A DNA stretch of 42,101 bases from Actinobacteria bacterium RBG_16_68_21 (GCA_001767695.1 MELR01000007.1:76772-118872); one strand, 5' to 3'. Shown: positions 18,560 to 25,803, numbered from the stretch's first letter. Notes: generated from the letters alone by a model not told the origin. Translations and numbers: made by a program.

Positions 18560-18565
18560 CGTGCA

Positions 18566-18571
18566 CCTCCT
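18566..18571 (-). promoter_or_regulatory. Ribosome binding site fixing the rpsB GTG start
   Basis: AGGAGG on the minus strand, six bases before GTG 18559. It is the strongest Shine-Dalgarno seen in the window and decides for GTG over the internal ATG five codons later. Confidence 0.8.
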
Positions 18572-18612
18572 CTGACTGTCTTGGTTGAGCCTCCGCCGGC
18601 CCGAGGCCTCCC

Positions 18613-18630
18613 CGGAGTCGCGCGACTCCG
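18613..18630 (-). promoter_or_regulatory. 18-bp perfect palindrome in the rpsB leader
   Basis: CGGAGTCGCGCGACTCCG is fully self-complementary. It lies between the candidate -10 (18671-18676) and the rpsB ribosome binding site, and a second possible hairpin (GCCTC/GAGGC) follows it toward the gene. As RNA this would fold into a strong structured leader; as DNA it could be an operator. S2-mediated autoregulation of rpsB is known in other bacteria, so a related leader is plausible, but no known motif is recognised. Confidence 0.5.
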
Positions 18631-18670
18631 ACCGCGGGAGGTTGCGGCCGACGTGTGTGATTGGGGCAGC

Positions 18671-18676
18671 ACTCTA
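18671..18676 (-). promoter_or_regulatory. Candidate -10 (TAGAGT) for rpsB
   Basis: TAGAGT fits the TAnnnT pattern. Transcription would start near 18664 and give a leader of about 105 bases with a strong ribosome binding site. No clear -35 is visible. Confidence 0.4.
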
Positions 18677-18765
18677 GCGGCGCCTCGCACGGTGACCGCT
18701 GCGAAGGGCTCACCGCCACCGGCTACCGGCAAGCACCGCGCTCCAACACCCGCCGTTGGTCGAAG

Positions 18766-18793
18766 GCGGACAGCGGACCGCGGACCGCGGCGT
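18766..18793. repeat. Short 7-bp repeat tract next to the whiG stop
   Basis: Four consecutive heptads on the plus strand: GCGGACA, GCGGACC, GCGGACC, GCGGCGT. The tract ends one base from the whiG stop codon complement (18795). The first 20 bases, GCGGACAGCGGACCGCGGAC, recur exactly at 37961-37980. Looser heptads (CCACCGG, CTACCGG) lie nearby at about 18715-18730. Confidence 0.7.
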
Positions 18794-18794
18794 C

Positions 18795-19586
18795 CTACCC
18801 CGGCGTCTGGCCTGGTTCGAGCATCCGGTTGCGCAGCGACATCACCGACTTGGTGTGGATCTGACAGATCCGCGACTCGGTCACCCCGAGCACCTCGCCG
18901 ATCTCGGCCAGGGTGAGGCCCTCGTAGTAGTAGAGGGTCACCACGAGACGCTCCCGCTCCGGGAGCCGGCTGATCGCGTCCGTGAGCACGAAGCGATTCT
19001 CCTGCTGCTCGAAGCTCGAGCCGGGATCCACGCCCTTGGGGTCGGAGAGGATGTCGCCCATCGTCGCCGATCCCCGCTCGCTCGGATCGATCAGCTCATC
19101 GAGGGCGACGAACCCCAACCCGGCGATCTCCCCGAGCTGGGTCTGCAGCGTCTCCAGCGCCACTCCCATGTGCGCGGCCAGCTCCTCTTCCGTCGCGCTC
19201 CGCTTCAGCTTGTGTTCCAGTTCGTCGAGTGATCGCTGGATCTCTCGGGCGCGAGACCTGACGGAGCGGGGCACCCAGTCGAGGGCTCGCAGCTCGTCGA
19301 GAATCGCCCCTTTGATCCGATTGACGGCGTAGGTCTCGAACTTGAACCCGCGCTCCGGCTCGAACTTGTCGATGGCATCGATCAGCCCGAACATCCCGTA
19401 GGAGATCAGATCGGCCTGTTCCACATTACGCGGCAACCCGACGCCGACCCTCCCGGCAACGAACTTCACCAGCGGGGAGAAGTGGAGGATCAGGCCCTCC
19501 CGGGCGCGCTTATCTCCCGACTCTTTGAATCGGCTCCAGTACCCGTCTAGATCGGAGGGCTCAGGCGCGCGGATGCGATCGCTCAT
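18795..19586 (-). CDS. whiG: RNA polymerase sigma factor of the WhiG/FliA (sigma-28) family
   Basis: A 263-residue sigma-70-family factor. Region 2: LVKFVAGRVGVGLPRNVEQADLIS, GMFGLIDAIDKFEPERGFKFETYAVNRIKGAILDELR and WVPRSVR, a strong WhiG/FliA match. Region 3 follows, then region 4: LPERERLVVTLYYYEGLTLAEIGEVLGVTESRICQIHTKSV. WhiG directs sporulation genes in Streptomyces and FliA directs flagellar genes; no flagellar or sporulation genes are in this window, so its regulon is unknown. Start ATG 19586 lies 26 bases inside the end of xerC; the longer open frame upstream is xerC read out of frame. A 7-bp repeat tract directly follows its stop. Confidence 0.92.
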   Translation of the reverse strand: MSDRIRAPEPSDLDGYWSRFKESGDKRAREGLILHFSPLVKFVAGRVGVGLPRNVEQADLISYGMFGLIDAIDKFEPERGFKFETYAVNRIKGAILDELRALDWVPRSVRSRAREIQRSLDELEHKLKRSATEEELAAHMGVALETLQTQLGEIAGLGFVALDELIDPSERGSATMGDILSDPKGVDPGSSFEQQENRFVLTDAISRLPERERLVVTLYYYEGLTLAEIGEVLGVTESRICQIHTKSVMSLRNRMLEPGQTPG

Positions 19587-20454
19587 AAGTCGCCTTGAGG
19601 TGGTGACGGGACACAGCAGTGTAAGTCTGAGTGGTGGCCAGTTCAACGTGCCCCAGCAACTCCTGAACCGTGCGCAGGTCCGCCCCCCGTTCCAGGAGGT
19701 GCGTGGCGAAGGAGTGACGCAGGGCATGCGGGAAGGTCCCGAGACGAGTCCGCACCACCCGGCGGACCCCTCTTGGCCCCAATGGACCACCGCGCACGCC
19801 GAGCCAGAGGTGGTCGTCGGAGGCATCGACTGCCAGGGCGGGCCGACCCCCCACCAGGTACCGATCGAGACTGCGCCGCGCCGCGCCCGCCAGCGGGACG
19901 ACCCTCTCCTTTGCTCCCTTCCCGAGCACCCTGACCAGATCCACCCCGGCGACATCGCGAACCCGGAGCGCGGCCAACTCGGAGACCCGCAATCCGGTTC
20001 CGTACAGGGTCTCGAGGACGGCGCGATCTCGCAGGTCGGCCGGGGAGTCGCCATCGACTCGATCGAGGAGGTCGGCCAGCGCTCTGGCGGGGACGGCCCG
20101 GGGAAGCCGGAACGGCCGGCGGCGGGGGGGAAGATCGACAGTGGGGTCGGCGGCGACGAGCTCACGGCGGACCGCGTCGGCAAAGAACGACCGGATCGCG
20201 GAGACCTTCCGGGCGATCGAGGAGGAGGCGTACCCCCGGGACACCATCTGAGCCTGGAAGCGGCGTACCGCGTGCCGGTCGATACCGGCCACGTCCCGTA
20301 TCCCCATGCGATCGCAGAACTCCAGGAATTGGGCGAGATCCCTTCCGTAGGCGGCGGTGGTATTACCGGACAGTCCGCGCTCCGCCCCCAGTCGCTCGAG
20401 GAATGCTGCCACGACGGATTCTGCCCAATCGGGTACCTCGGGGATTTGGCTCAC
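19561..20454 (-). CDS. xerC: Tyrosine recombinase XerC-type
   Basis: A 297-residue site-specific recombinase, likely the chromosome-dimer resolvase. The N-terminal SAM-like DNA-binding domain includes LGAERGLSGNTTAAYGRDLAQF. The catalytic domain has LYGTGLRVSELAALRVRDV (catalytic Arg), GKGAKERVVPL (Lys), HALRHSFATHLLERGADLRTVQ (His-x-x-Arg), LLGH and the nucleophile in TTQTYT. The whole R-K-H-R-H-Y set is present. The GTG at 20454 gives a normal family length; an ATG at 20532 would overlap dprA by 47 bases. The dprA-xerC-whiG-rpsB neighbourhood points to a housekeeping enzyme, not a phage integrase. Confidence 0.92.
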   Translation of the reverse strand: MSQIPEVPDWAESVVAAFLERLGAERGLSGNTTAAYGRDLAQFLEFCDRMGIRDVAGIDRHAVRRFQAQMVSRGYASSSIARKVSAIRSFFADAVRRELVAADPTVDLPPRRRPFRLPRAVPARALADLLDRVDGDSPADLRDRAVLETLYGTGLRVSELAALRVRDVAGVDLVRVLGKGAKERVVPLAGAARRSLDRYLVGGRPALAVDASDDHLWLGVRGGPLGPRGVRRVVRTRLGTFPHALRHSFATHLLERGADLRTVQELLGHVELATTQTYTAVSRHHLKATYERSHPRA

Positions 20455-20485
20455 CCGACCATCGTGGCCGTCGGGGAGGTGTTGG

Positions 20486-21535
20486 TCAATGACCGGGGAG
20501 CAACCACTCTCCGTCCCGGCGGATTGCGCCATGCGCCTCGAGGCGCCCGATCAGTGCGACCAGGGCAGAACCGGCGACGCCGAGACGCCGGCCCAGGGCC
20601 TCGACGGTGGTGCCCTCGGACAGGACCAGATCCGACTCCGGGGACTCGCCGTCAGGGGTCGGCACCGGTTCGGGCGGGGACCGCGGCGGGCCCATAACCA
20701 GCGAGAGGGCCTCCATCAGGTCGGCGGCTTCGAACACCGGTACGGCCCCGTCGCGGATCAACCGGTTGCATCCCGCCGACGCCTCCCGATCGATGTCGCC
20801 GGGCACGGCGAATACCACCCGCCCTTGTTCCAGGCCGCGGGCTGCGGTGACGAGCGCCCCTCCGGTGACCGCAGCCTCGACGACAACCACCGCAGCCGAC
20901 AGCCCGGAGATGATCCGGTTGCGCGGGGGAAATCTCCATCCGTGGGGAGGCGTGCCCGGGGGATACTCGGTAATCGCCGCGCCCCCCATTTCGACCAGGC
21001 GATCCCGCAGCGGTCGGTGCTCCCGGGGGTAGGTGATGTCGGGTCCCGACCCGAGAACGGCGACGCCGATTCCGTTGCCGGCGACGGTGCCGAGATGGGC
21101 GGCGGCATCGACGCCTCTCGCCAGGCCGGAGACGAGGGGCCATCCGGCCCGAGCGATCGCCTCACCGTACGCGGTGGCGATCCGGGTCCCGTACCGGGTG
21201 CTCCGTCGCGTCCCGACGACCCCGACGCCTACCTCGAGGGGAACGGAGCCGACGACGAACAGCACGTCTGGGGGATCCTCGATTCCGGCCAGGGCACCCG
21301 GATAGTCGGGGTCTCCCAGCATCATCACCCGGCACCCGCAAGCCCCGATCGCCTCACGACATTGCTCCGCCGGTATCGCCGCCTCCGAGCCGATGCCCTC
21401 CACCCTCCCCCGTCGCACCGCTGCCATCAGATCACCCGGCGTTCCGAAGCGATCGAGGAGCTTCCGCTTCCGATCGGGGTGCAAGCCGAGGAATGCCAGG
21501 GCCAGGCGTTCGCCCCTCGTTTGCGCCGCGGTCAT
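20486..21535 (-). CDS. dprA: DNA-processing protein DprA (Smf)
   Basis: Loads RecA on incoming single-stranded DNA during transformation. A 349-residue protein with a Rossmann-like core: DPDYPGALAGIEDPPDVLFVVG, VVGTRRSTRYGTRIA, SGLARGVDAAAHLGTV, AVLGSGPDITYPREH and NRIISGLSAAVVVVEA. A C-terminal winged-helix segment follows (LSEGTTVEALGRRLGVAGSALVALIGRLEAHGAI). ATG 21535 overlaps the comM stop as ATGA. No other competence genes besides comM are in the window. Confidence 0.95.
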   Translation of the reverse strand: MTAAQTRGERLALAFLGLHPDRKRKLLDRFGTPGDLMAAVRRGRVEGIGSEAAIPAEQCREAIGACGCRVMMLGDPDYPGALAGIEDPPDVLFVVGSVPLEVGVGVVGTRRSTRYGTRIATAYGEAIARAGWPLVSGLARGVDAAAHLGTVAGNGIGVAVLGSGPDITYPREHRPLRDRLVEMGGAAITEYPPGTPPHGWRFPPRNRIISGLSAAVVVVEAAVTGGALVTAARGLEQGRVVFAVPGDIDREASAGCNRLIRDGAVPVFEAADLMEALSLVMGPPRSPPEPVPTPDGESPESDLVLSEGTTVEALGRRLGVAGSALVALIGRLEAHGAIRRDGEWLLPGH

Positions 21536-22998
21536 GCCGAGCCCCGCAGCGCCATCGCCTCCGCGACATGATCGCCGGTCACGACGGCGCTGCCCGCCAG
21601 GTCGGCGATGGTGCGGGCCACTCGTCGCACGCGATCCCATCCTCTGCCGGTGAGGCCCAGTCGGTCCATCGCGGTGCGGAGCAGTCGTTCCGAATCGGGG
21701 GTCCACGTCAGGCGATCGAGATGCTCCCGGGTGAGAACGCTATTGGGAGCCCCGCGTTCTCGCTGCGCCTCACGGGCGACGGTGACTCGGGCCCGCACGG
21801 CCGCCGACCCCTCGCCGGGCGGACCGAGCAACTCGTCGACCGCCACCCGGGGAACCGGAACCCGAACGTCGAACCTGTCCAGCAGCGGTCCCGAGAGCCT
21901 GGAGCGATAGCGATCGATCGACGCCGGCGAACACCGGCAAGGGGTGCGCTCGTCCCCCCGATATCCGCAGGGGCACGGGTTGGTGGCGGCGACCAGTTGG
22001 ATCCGGCACGGAAACGACACGGATGCCCCCTTGCGGGCGATGTGGACGCGGCCCTCCTCGATGGGCTGGCGAAGGGCGTCGAGGAGATGAACGGGGAACT
22101 CGGCGAGCTCGTCGAGAAACAGCACGCCCCGATCCGCCAGAGTGAGCTCGCCCGGCACCGGGACACCCGAGCCTCCCCCGAGGATGGCGGCCATCGTCGC
22201 GCTGTGGTGCGGACTCCGGAACGGAGGACGGGGCCCGGTCGGTGGTGGCCGTCCGGCCGCGGCGTACGCCTGAGCGACCTCGAGTCCCTCGCTCTGGGTG
22301 AGGTCGGGGAGCACTCCGGGGAGGGCCCGGGCGAGCATGGTCTTGCCCGCTCCCGGGGGACCCATCAGCATCAGATGGTGTCCGCCGGCGGCGGCCACCT
22401 CCACGGCGCGGCGGGCCAACGTCTGCCCCCGCACCGCAGCGAGGTCTGGCACCGGGTCGGCGACCTCGACCTCCGCCGGCGGCGCGGCGGCGGCATCCTC
22501 CCCGAGCGCCACGGCCACGGCGTGTGCCAGGCTGCGTACCCCCCGCACGTCCCCACCCGACATCGCCGCCTCGGTGAATCCTCCCGCTGACACCAGGCAA
22601 GGCGACTTGCTCCGGCGTGCCACGATCCCCGCGGCCAGGCCGCCGCGCGCCGGTCGAACGGTGCCGTCGAGGGCCAACTCCCCGATCGCCACGACATCGG
22701 TGACCGCCCTGGGGACCTCACCGGACGCGGCAAGGACTCCCAGGGCAATCGGCAGGTCGTAGGCGGATCCGACCTTGGGCAGGTCGGCCGGAGCCAGGTT
22801 CACGGTCACCACCCGGGAGGGGAAGTGGTGACCCGTCGAGGCGATCGCCGAGCGAACTCGCTCCCGCGCCTCGCGAACCGCGGCATCGGGCAGCCCGACG
22901 ATGGTGAAAGCCCTTGTCCTTCCCGAGACATCGACCTCCACGCGGACCGGGCAAGGCTCGACGCCGACGAGAGCTGCTGAGGTGACCGAGGCGAACAT
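21532..22998 (-). CDS. comM: YifB/ComM family Mg-chelatase-like AAA+ ATPase
   Basis: A 488-residue AAA+ protein. In Vibrio and Haemophilus, ComM is a branch-migration helicase used in natural transformation. Seen: an N-terminal Lon-like domain (TIVGLPDAAVREARERVRSAI), Walker A MGPPGAGKTMLARALPGVLP, Walker B GVLFLDELAEFP, the PFRSPHHSAT motif, a Cys-rich NPCPCGYRGDERTPCRC segment, and a C-terminal lid domain (GLTGRGWDRVRRVARTIADL). ATG 22998 was chosen over GTG 23004 because TATGTT stands exactly six bases before it (leaderless pattern). It heads comM-dprA-xerC-whiG. Confidence 0.95.
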   Translation of the reverse strand: MFASVTSAALVGVEPCPVRVEVDVSGRTRAFTIVGLPDAAVREARERVRSAIASTGHHFPSRVVTVNLAPADLPKVGSAYDLPIALGVLAASGEVPRAVTDVVAIGELALDGTVRPARGGLAAGIVARRSKSPCLVSAGGFTEAAMSGGDVRGVRSLAHAVAVALGEDAAAAPPAEVEVADPVPDLAAVRGQTLARRAVEVAAAGGHHLMLMGPPGAGKTMLARALPGVLPDLTQSEGLEVAQAYAAAGRPPPTGPRPPFRSPHHSATMAAILGGGSGVPVPGELTLADRGVLFLDELAEFPVHLLDALRQPIEEGRVHIARKGASVSFPCRIQLVAATNPCPCGYRGDERTPCRCSPASIDRYRSRLSGPLLDRFDVRVPVPRVAVDELLGPPGEGSAAVRARVTVAREAQRERGAPNSVLTREHLDRLTWTPDSERLLRTAMDRLGLTGRGWDRVRRVARTIADLAGSAVVTGDHVAEAMALRGSA

Positions 22999-23004
22999 GA
23001 ACAC

Positions 23005-23010
23005 AACATA
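23005..23010 (-). promoter_or_regulatory. -10 element (TATGTT) of a leaderless comM promoter
   Basis: TATGTT on the minus strand, then GTGTTC, then ATG 22998. The spacing is the same six bases seen at 23837, 23885, 26895, 26946 and 3527. The surrounding 30 bases are AT-richer than the rest of the window. Confidence 0.6.
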
Positions 23011-23069
23011 TGAACACGCTGTGACGCGTCCTCACCAAACGGCCGAACGCGGGCCATGGGTTCACCCGG

Positions 23070-23837
23070 TCAGCGTCCCCGGAACTCCGGATCGCGTTTC
23101 TGGACGAACGCGGTGACCCCCTCGACCACGTCCTCCGAAGCCAGCAGCAGGGCCTGGGCACGCCGCTCGTAGGCGAGTGCCTCGGCGAAGGACATCTCGA
23201 AGGACTGGTCGAGACCCGTCTTGATGAACCTCTGCGCCAGGGGTGCCCCGGCCGCCAGTTCGGCGGCGAGCGCGGCAACCTCGTCCCGGAGCCGGTCGAC
23301 GGCCACGATCCGGCCGACAATGCCGATGCGCTCCGCTTCCTCGGCGCCAAAGACCCTGCCGGTGAGCGCCAGCTCCTTGGCGCGGGCCAGCCCGACGCGC
23401 CGCGGCAGCAGCCAGGTGCCGCCGAAATCGAGGGTCAGGCCCCGTTTGACGAAGATCTCCGCGAAACGGGCGCGAACCGTGGCGATCACGATGTCGCAAC
23501 CGAGTGCCAGATTCATCCCCGCCCCGACGGCGACCCCGTCGACCGCGGCAATGGAGGGTTTGTCCAGCGCGTGGAGCGCGGCAGCAGCCTGCCCCACGTG
23601 GTCCATGAACTCGTAGGCGGTGGTCACCGAGCCCGGCGCGAACGAGCCGCCGACATCGGCTCCGGAGCAGAAGTCCTCACCGGCCCCTTCGATGACGAGG
23701 ACCCTGGCATCAGACGAGCCGAACTCGCCGATGAGCAAGGCGAGCCGCTCCCACTGATCGAAAGGCACCGCGTTGCGATGCGCGGGGTTCTCGATGGTCA
23801 GCCAGCGAACCGGCCCCTCATCGCGCACTCGGAACAT
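23070..23837 (-). CDS. Enoyl-CoA hydratase/isomerase family (crotonase) protein
   Basis: A 255-residue crotonase-fold protein. Oxyanion-hole motifs: GEDFCSGADVGG and IAAVDGVAVGAGMNLALGCDIVIAT. The segment EIFVKRGLTLDFGGTWLLPRRVGLARAKELALTG aligns with the catalytic region; the second catalytic Glu position (in AKELALTG) is kept, but the first falls on a non-acidic residue, so hydratase activity is not assured. The substrate is unknown. It lies between comM and a divergent pair of small genes, outside the usual yraN-comM link, and has its own leaderless promoter (TAGTGT six bases before ATG 23837). Confidence 0.9.
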   Translation of the reverse strand: MFRVRDEGPVRWLTIENPAHRNAVPFDQWERLALLIGEFGSSDARVLVIEGAGEDFCSGADVGGSFAPGSVTTAYEFMDHVGQAAAALHALDKPSIAAVDGVAVGAGMNLALGCDIVIATVRARFAEIFVKRGLTLDFGGTWLLPRRVGLARAKELALTGRVFGAEEAERIGIVGRIVAVDRLRDEVAALAAELAAGAPLAQRFIKTGLDQSFEMSFAEALAYERRAQALLLASEDVVEGVTAFVQKRDPEFRGR

Positions 23838-23884
23838 GGCCGCACACTACCGCCGCGCCGAACACCGGCTCCTACCATGCCCCG
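23838..23884. promoter_or_regulatory. Back-to-back leaderless promoters for the crotonase gene and the small membrane protein
   Basis: On the minus strand TAGTGT (23844-23849) stands six bases before ATG 23837. On the plus strand TACCAT (23873-23878) stands six bases before GTG 23885. The two predicted transcription starts are 47 bases apart and the -10 elements are 23 bases apart, so each -35 zone would overlap the other promoter. No Shine-Dalgarno precedes either start. Confidence 0.6.
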
Positions 23885-24001
23885 GTGGGGTTCAATCCGT
23901 TCCGACAGCAACGCATCCGCGCCGGCGACCTCGTGCTGGTGCTGGTCACCGGTGCCGCCGCCGTCGGATTCGTGTTGTGGGCGATCTTCGCCGGCCGGTG
24001 A
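23885..24001 (+). CDS. 38-residue single-span membrane protein
   Basis: A short GTG-started frame with a basic, amphipathic N-terminus (MGFNPFRQQRIRAGD) and one membrane helix (about residues 15-35, LVLVLVTGAAAVGFVLWAIF), ending GR and TGA. It is supported by the TACCAT -10 element at leaderless spacing, by the hydrophobic composition of this one frame, and by its position 35 bases before the zinc-ribbon-like gene. N-out or N-in orientation is not certain, but the positive-inside rule suggests the N-terminus is cytoplasmic. Function unknown. Confidence 0.65.
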   Translation: MGFNPFRQQRIRAGDLVLVLVTGAAAVGFVLWAIFAGR

Positions 24002-24036
24002 CCGGACACCTCGCTCCCTCGATGCCGGAGGGGGAG

Positions 24037-24216
24037 ATGGTCACTCCCGTACAGCCCTACGCGGCCCGCAAGCGCTATGCGTGCCCCGGGTGCAACGGCT
24101 TCATCGAACCAGGCGAGGGCCACCTGGTCGTCGTCCCCGACGACTACCCGGACCTGCGCCGCCACTGGCATCGCGCCTGTTGGTTTCTGGAGCAACGCCG
24201 CCGCCACGGTCGCTAG
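24037..24216 (+). CDS. Small zinc-binding protein (CxxC ... HxHxxxC)
   Basis: A 59-residue basic protein with C16-x2-C19 (YACPGCNGFIEPGEGH) and H43-x-H45-x2-C48 (RRHWHRACW), a plausible four-ligand zinc site. Similar small proteins of unknown role occur in actinobacteria. ATG 24037 is preferred because GGAGG stands five bases upstream; an ATG at 24022 is possible but has no such site. It follows the 38-residue membrane protein gene, probably in one transcript. Its TAG stop shares the palindrome CTAG with the yraN stop on the other strand. Confidence 0.75.
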   Translation: MVTPVQPYAARKRYACPGCNGFIEPGEGHLVVVPDDYPDLRRHWHRACWFLEQRRRHGR

Positions 24217-24542
24217 AGCACACTCCTGATCCACCGCATCGTTGCCCCTGACCGATCGAACCTGACCGTGACCAGATCCACCCGATCGGGACGGGGGTGG
24301 AGAGAAGCCGCCGCCTCCCGCATGGCCCGCTGCTTGGCGACCGTGAACTGGTCGGCGGGGTCTCCACCGACCCTCGTCTTGACCTCCACGGCGACGAGCA
24401 AGCCGTCGACCGAGACCAGAAGGTCGATCTCACCGCAGGGGCACGCCAGGTTCCTCGCCACCAGGCGGGCACCACGCCTGCTCAGGAAACCGAGGGCGAC
24501 GCTCTCGCCGACCGCCCCTAGATGTCTTCGGGAGGCTTGAAT
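24213..24542 (-). CDS. UPF0102 (YraN) family nuclease-like protein, start codon unclear
   Basis: About 100 residues with the YraN pattern: GAVGESVALGFLSRRGARLVARN, CPCGEIDLLVSVDGLLVAVEVKTR (E-I-D ... E-V-K, the restriction-endonuclease-like core) and KQRAMREAAASL. Its exact function is not established. Homologues would start about 10 residues before GES, but no ATG, GTG or TTG occurs there in frame. The nearest are far upstream inside DUF2469. The end given (24542) is an in-frame ATT that fits homologue length; AUU starts are rare. A small indel near the DUF2469-yraN junction is the alternative. Its stop interlocks with that of the convergent zinc protein. Confidence 0.82.
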   Translation of the reverse strand: MQASRRHLGAVGESVALGFLSRRGARLVARNLACPCGEIDLLVSVDGLLVAVEVKTRVGGDPADQFTVAKQRAMREAAASLHPRPDRVDLVTVRFDRSGATMRWIRSVL

Positions 24543-24829
24543 TCGGGATGCTCGAGCTCCTCGACGTTCACGTCGCGGAAGGTGAGCACCCGCACCTTCT
24601 TGAGGAAGCGGGCGGGACGGTACATGTCCCACACCCATGCGTCTTCGAGCAGGATCTCGAAAAAGACGGATCCATTGCCCTCGCGCGTGTTCAACTCGAC
24701 CCGATTCGCCATGTAGAAGCGGCGCTCGGTCTCCACGACGTAGCGGAACATCGCGGCGACATCCCGGTACTCCCGGTAGATCTGGAGTTCGACGTCCGAC
24801 TCGTAGCGCTCGAGGTCTTCCTCGCTCAT
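24518..24829 (-). CDS. DUF2469 protein
   Basis: A 103-residue member of DUF2469, a conserved actinobacterial family located between the lepB/rnhB region and yraN. Typical features: SEEDLERYESDVELQIYREYRDVAAMFRYVVETERRFY and NTREGNGSVFFEILLEDAWVWDMYRPARF. Biochemical function is unknown. A GGAGG ribosome binding site precedes ATG 24829, and a TAACAT -10 stands at 24875-24880. The rnhB gene that often precedes it is absent. Confidence 0.93.
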   Translation of the reverse strand: MSEEDLERYESDVELQIYREYRDVAAMFRYVVETERRFYMANRVELNTREGNGSVFFEILLEDAWVWDMYRPARFLKKVRVLTFRDVNVEELEHPEFKPPEDI

Positions 24830-24874
24830 CGTGGCCTCCTGGCGCCGGGGTGATCCGGCCGGGCGTGAGCGTGA

Positions 24875-24880
24875 ATGTTA
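24875..24880 (-). promoter_or_regulatory. Candidate -10 (TAACAT) for DUF2469-yraN
   Basis: TAACAT gives a leader of about 40 bases with a GGAGG site before ATG 24829. It lies in the 184-base gap between lepB and DUF2469, which otherwise holds only the lepB terminator-like hairpin. Confidence 0.45.
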
Positions 24881-24976
24881 CCCACGGCGCTACCGGATGC
24901 ATGAGGGGCATAACGGGGAAATATCACGGAGGTGTGACGGATCACCGTAACCAGTGGGCCGGTGGTGGGGGTGTTC

Positions 24977-25004
24977 GAGACCCGGCCGACCGCGGCCCGG
25001 TCTC
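24977..25004 (-). terminator. Hairpin behind lepB (probable terminator)
   Basis: GAGACCCGGCC and GGCCCGGTCTC pair over 11 positions with one mismatch and a 6-base loop, starting 9 bases beyond the lepB stop. No U tract follows on the minus strand, so termination would rely on hairpin stability or Rho. Confidence 0.5.
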
Positions 25005-25013
25005 TGCCGATTC

Positions 25014-25733
25014 CTACAGCCCTCCCCATCGGCTCGGCGGCCACACGCGGACGAAGGCCCTTCCGATGATGTCCGACTCGGGAATCGGGCCGAAGGCCCG
25101 TCCGTCCTCGCTCTGATTGCGATTGTCGCCCATCGGGAATACGTAGCCCTCCGGGATGGTGAGCGGGCCGAAGGCCCCCATGTTCACCGGTCGGGTGAGA
25201 TACGGCTCGTCGAGCGCGGTCCCGTCGATGTAGATCGTGTTGTCCCGGATCTCGATCGTTTCTCCGCCGAGGGCGATCACCCGCTTGATGAGCGCCGACT
25301 CGGGGGTGGAGAGGCCGAGGGCCTCCCCCACATTGCGCACCACCTTGCCGAGGAACGATTCGCTCTGGTCGTGAACCACCAGGGGGGAATCGAAGACGAT
25401 GACGTCGCCGCGGTGAGGCTCTCCGAAGCGGTACGCCAGCTTGTTCACCATCACCCGGTCTCCCTCGAGCAGGGTGTCGTGCATCGACGCCGAAGGGATG
25501 AAGAACGCTTGAACGAGGAAGGTCTTGATGATGACCGCCACCACCAGGGCGACAACGATGAGGAAGGGCAGCTCCTTCCAGAACGACCTGACGGCGTCCG
25601 CCTTTTCGCCGCGCTCCTTGGCGTCTTCGCGGAGCCGGTCGATGCCGGCCGAGTCGAAGGGTTGCACAGGGCCATCGCCCGGGTACTCGGCGTCGGACGC
25701 GGCAGGAGAATCGCCGAAGGGGTTGGAAGTCAC
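25014..25733 (-). CDS. lepB: Signal peptidase I
   Basis: Removes signal peptides from exported proteins at the outer face of the membrane. A 239-residue protein: a cytoplasmic N-terminus rich in charged residues, one membrane helix (FLIVVALVVAVIIKTFLVQA), the catalytic Ser in FIPSASMHDTLLEGD, the catalytic Lys in ALIKRVIALGGE, and MGDNRNQSEDGRAFGPI near the C-terminus. The start is GTG 25733; TATTGT lies eight bases upstream and there is no ribosome binding site. Third gene of trmD-rplS-lepB, with a hairpin behind it. Confidence 0.95.
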   Translation of the reverse strand: MTSNPFGDSPAASDAEYPGDGPVQPFDSAGIDRLREDAKERGEKADAVRSFWKELPFLIVVALVVAVIIKTFLVQAFFIPSASMHDTLLEGDRVMVNKLAYRFGEPHRGDVIVFDSPLVVHDQSESFLGKVVRNVGEALGLSTPESALIKRVIALGGETIEIRDNTIYIDGTALDEPYLTRPVNMGAFGPLTIPEGYVFPMGDNRNQSEDGRAFGPIPESDIIGRAFVRVWPPSRWGGL

Positions 25734-25803
25734 GAAGGGTGACAATAACCGGGCGCGGGTTTGACATCGCACAACCGGCCGATTCGGGCGCGATGCCGGG
25801 CCA

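Noticed and set aside
19561-20454. XerC-type recombinase as a phage or integrative-element integrase
   Set aside because: It sits in the conserved dprA-xerC-whiG-rpsB order with no attachment-site repeats, tRNA gene or phage genes nearby.
24030-24911. yraN extended to an upstream ATG (to 24911)
   Set aside because: The extra ~120 residues overlap DUF2469 completely and are Arg-rich shadow sequence without resemblance to YraN.
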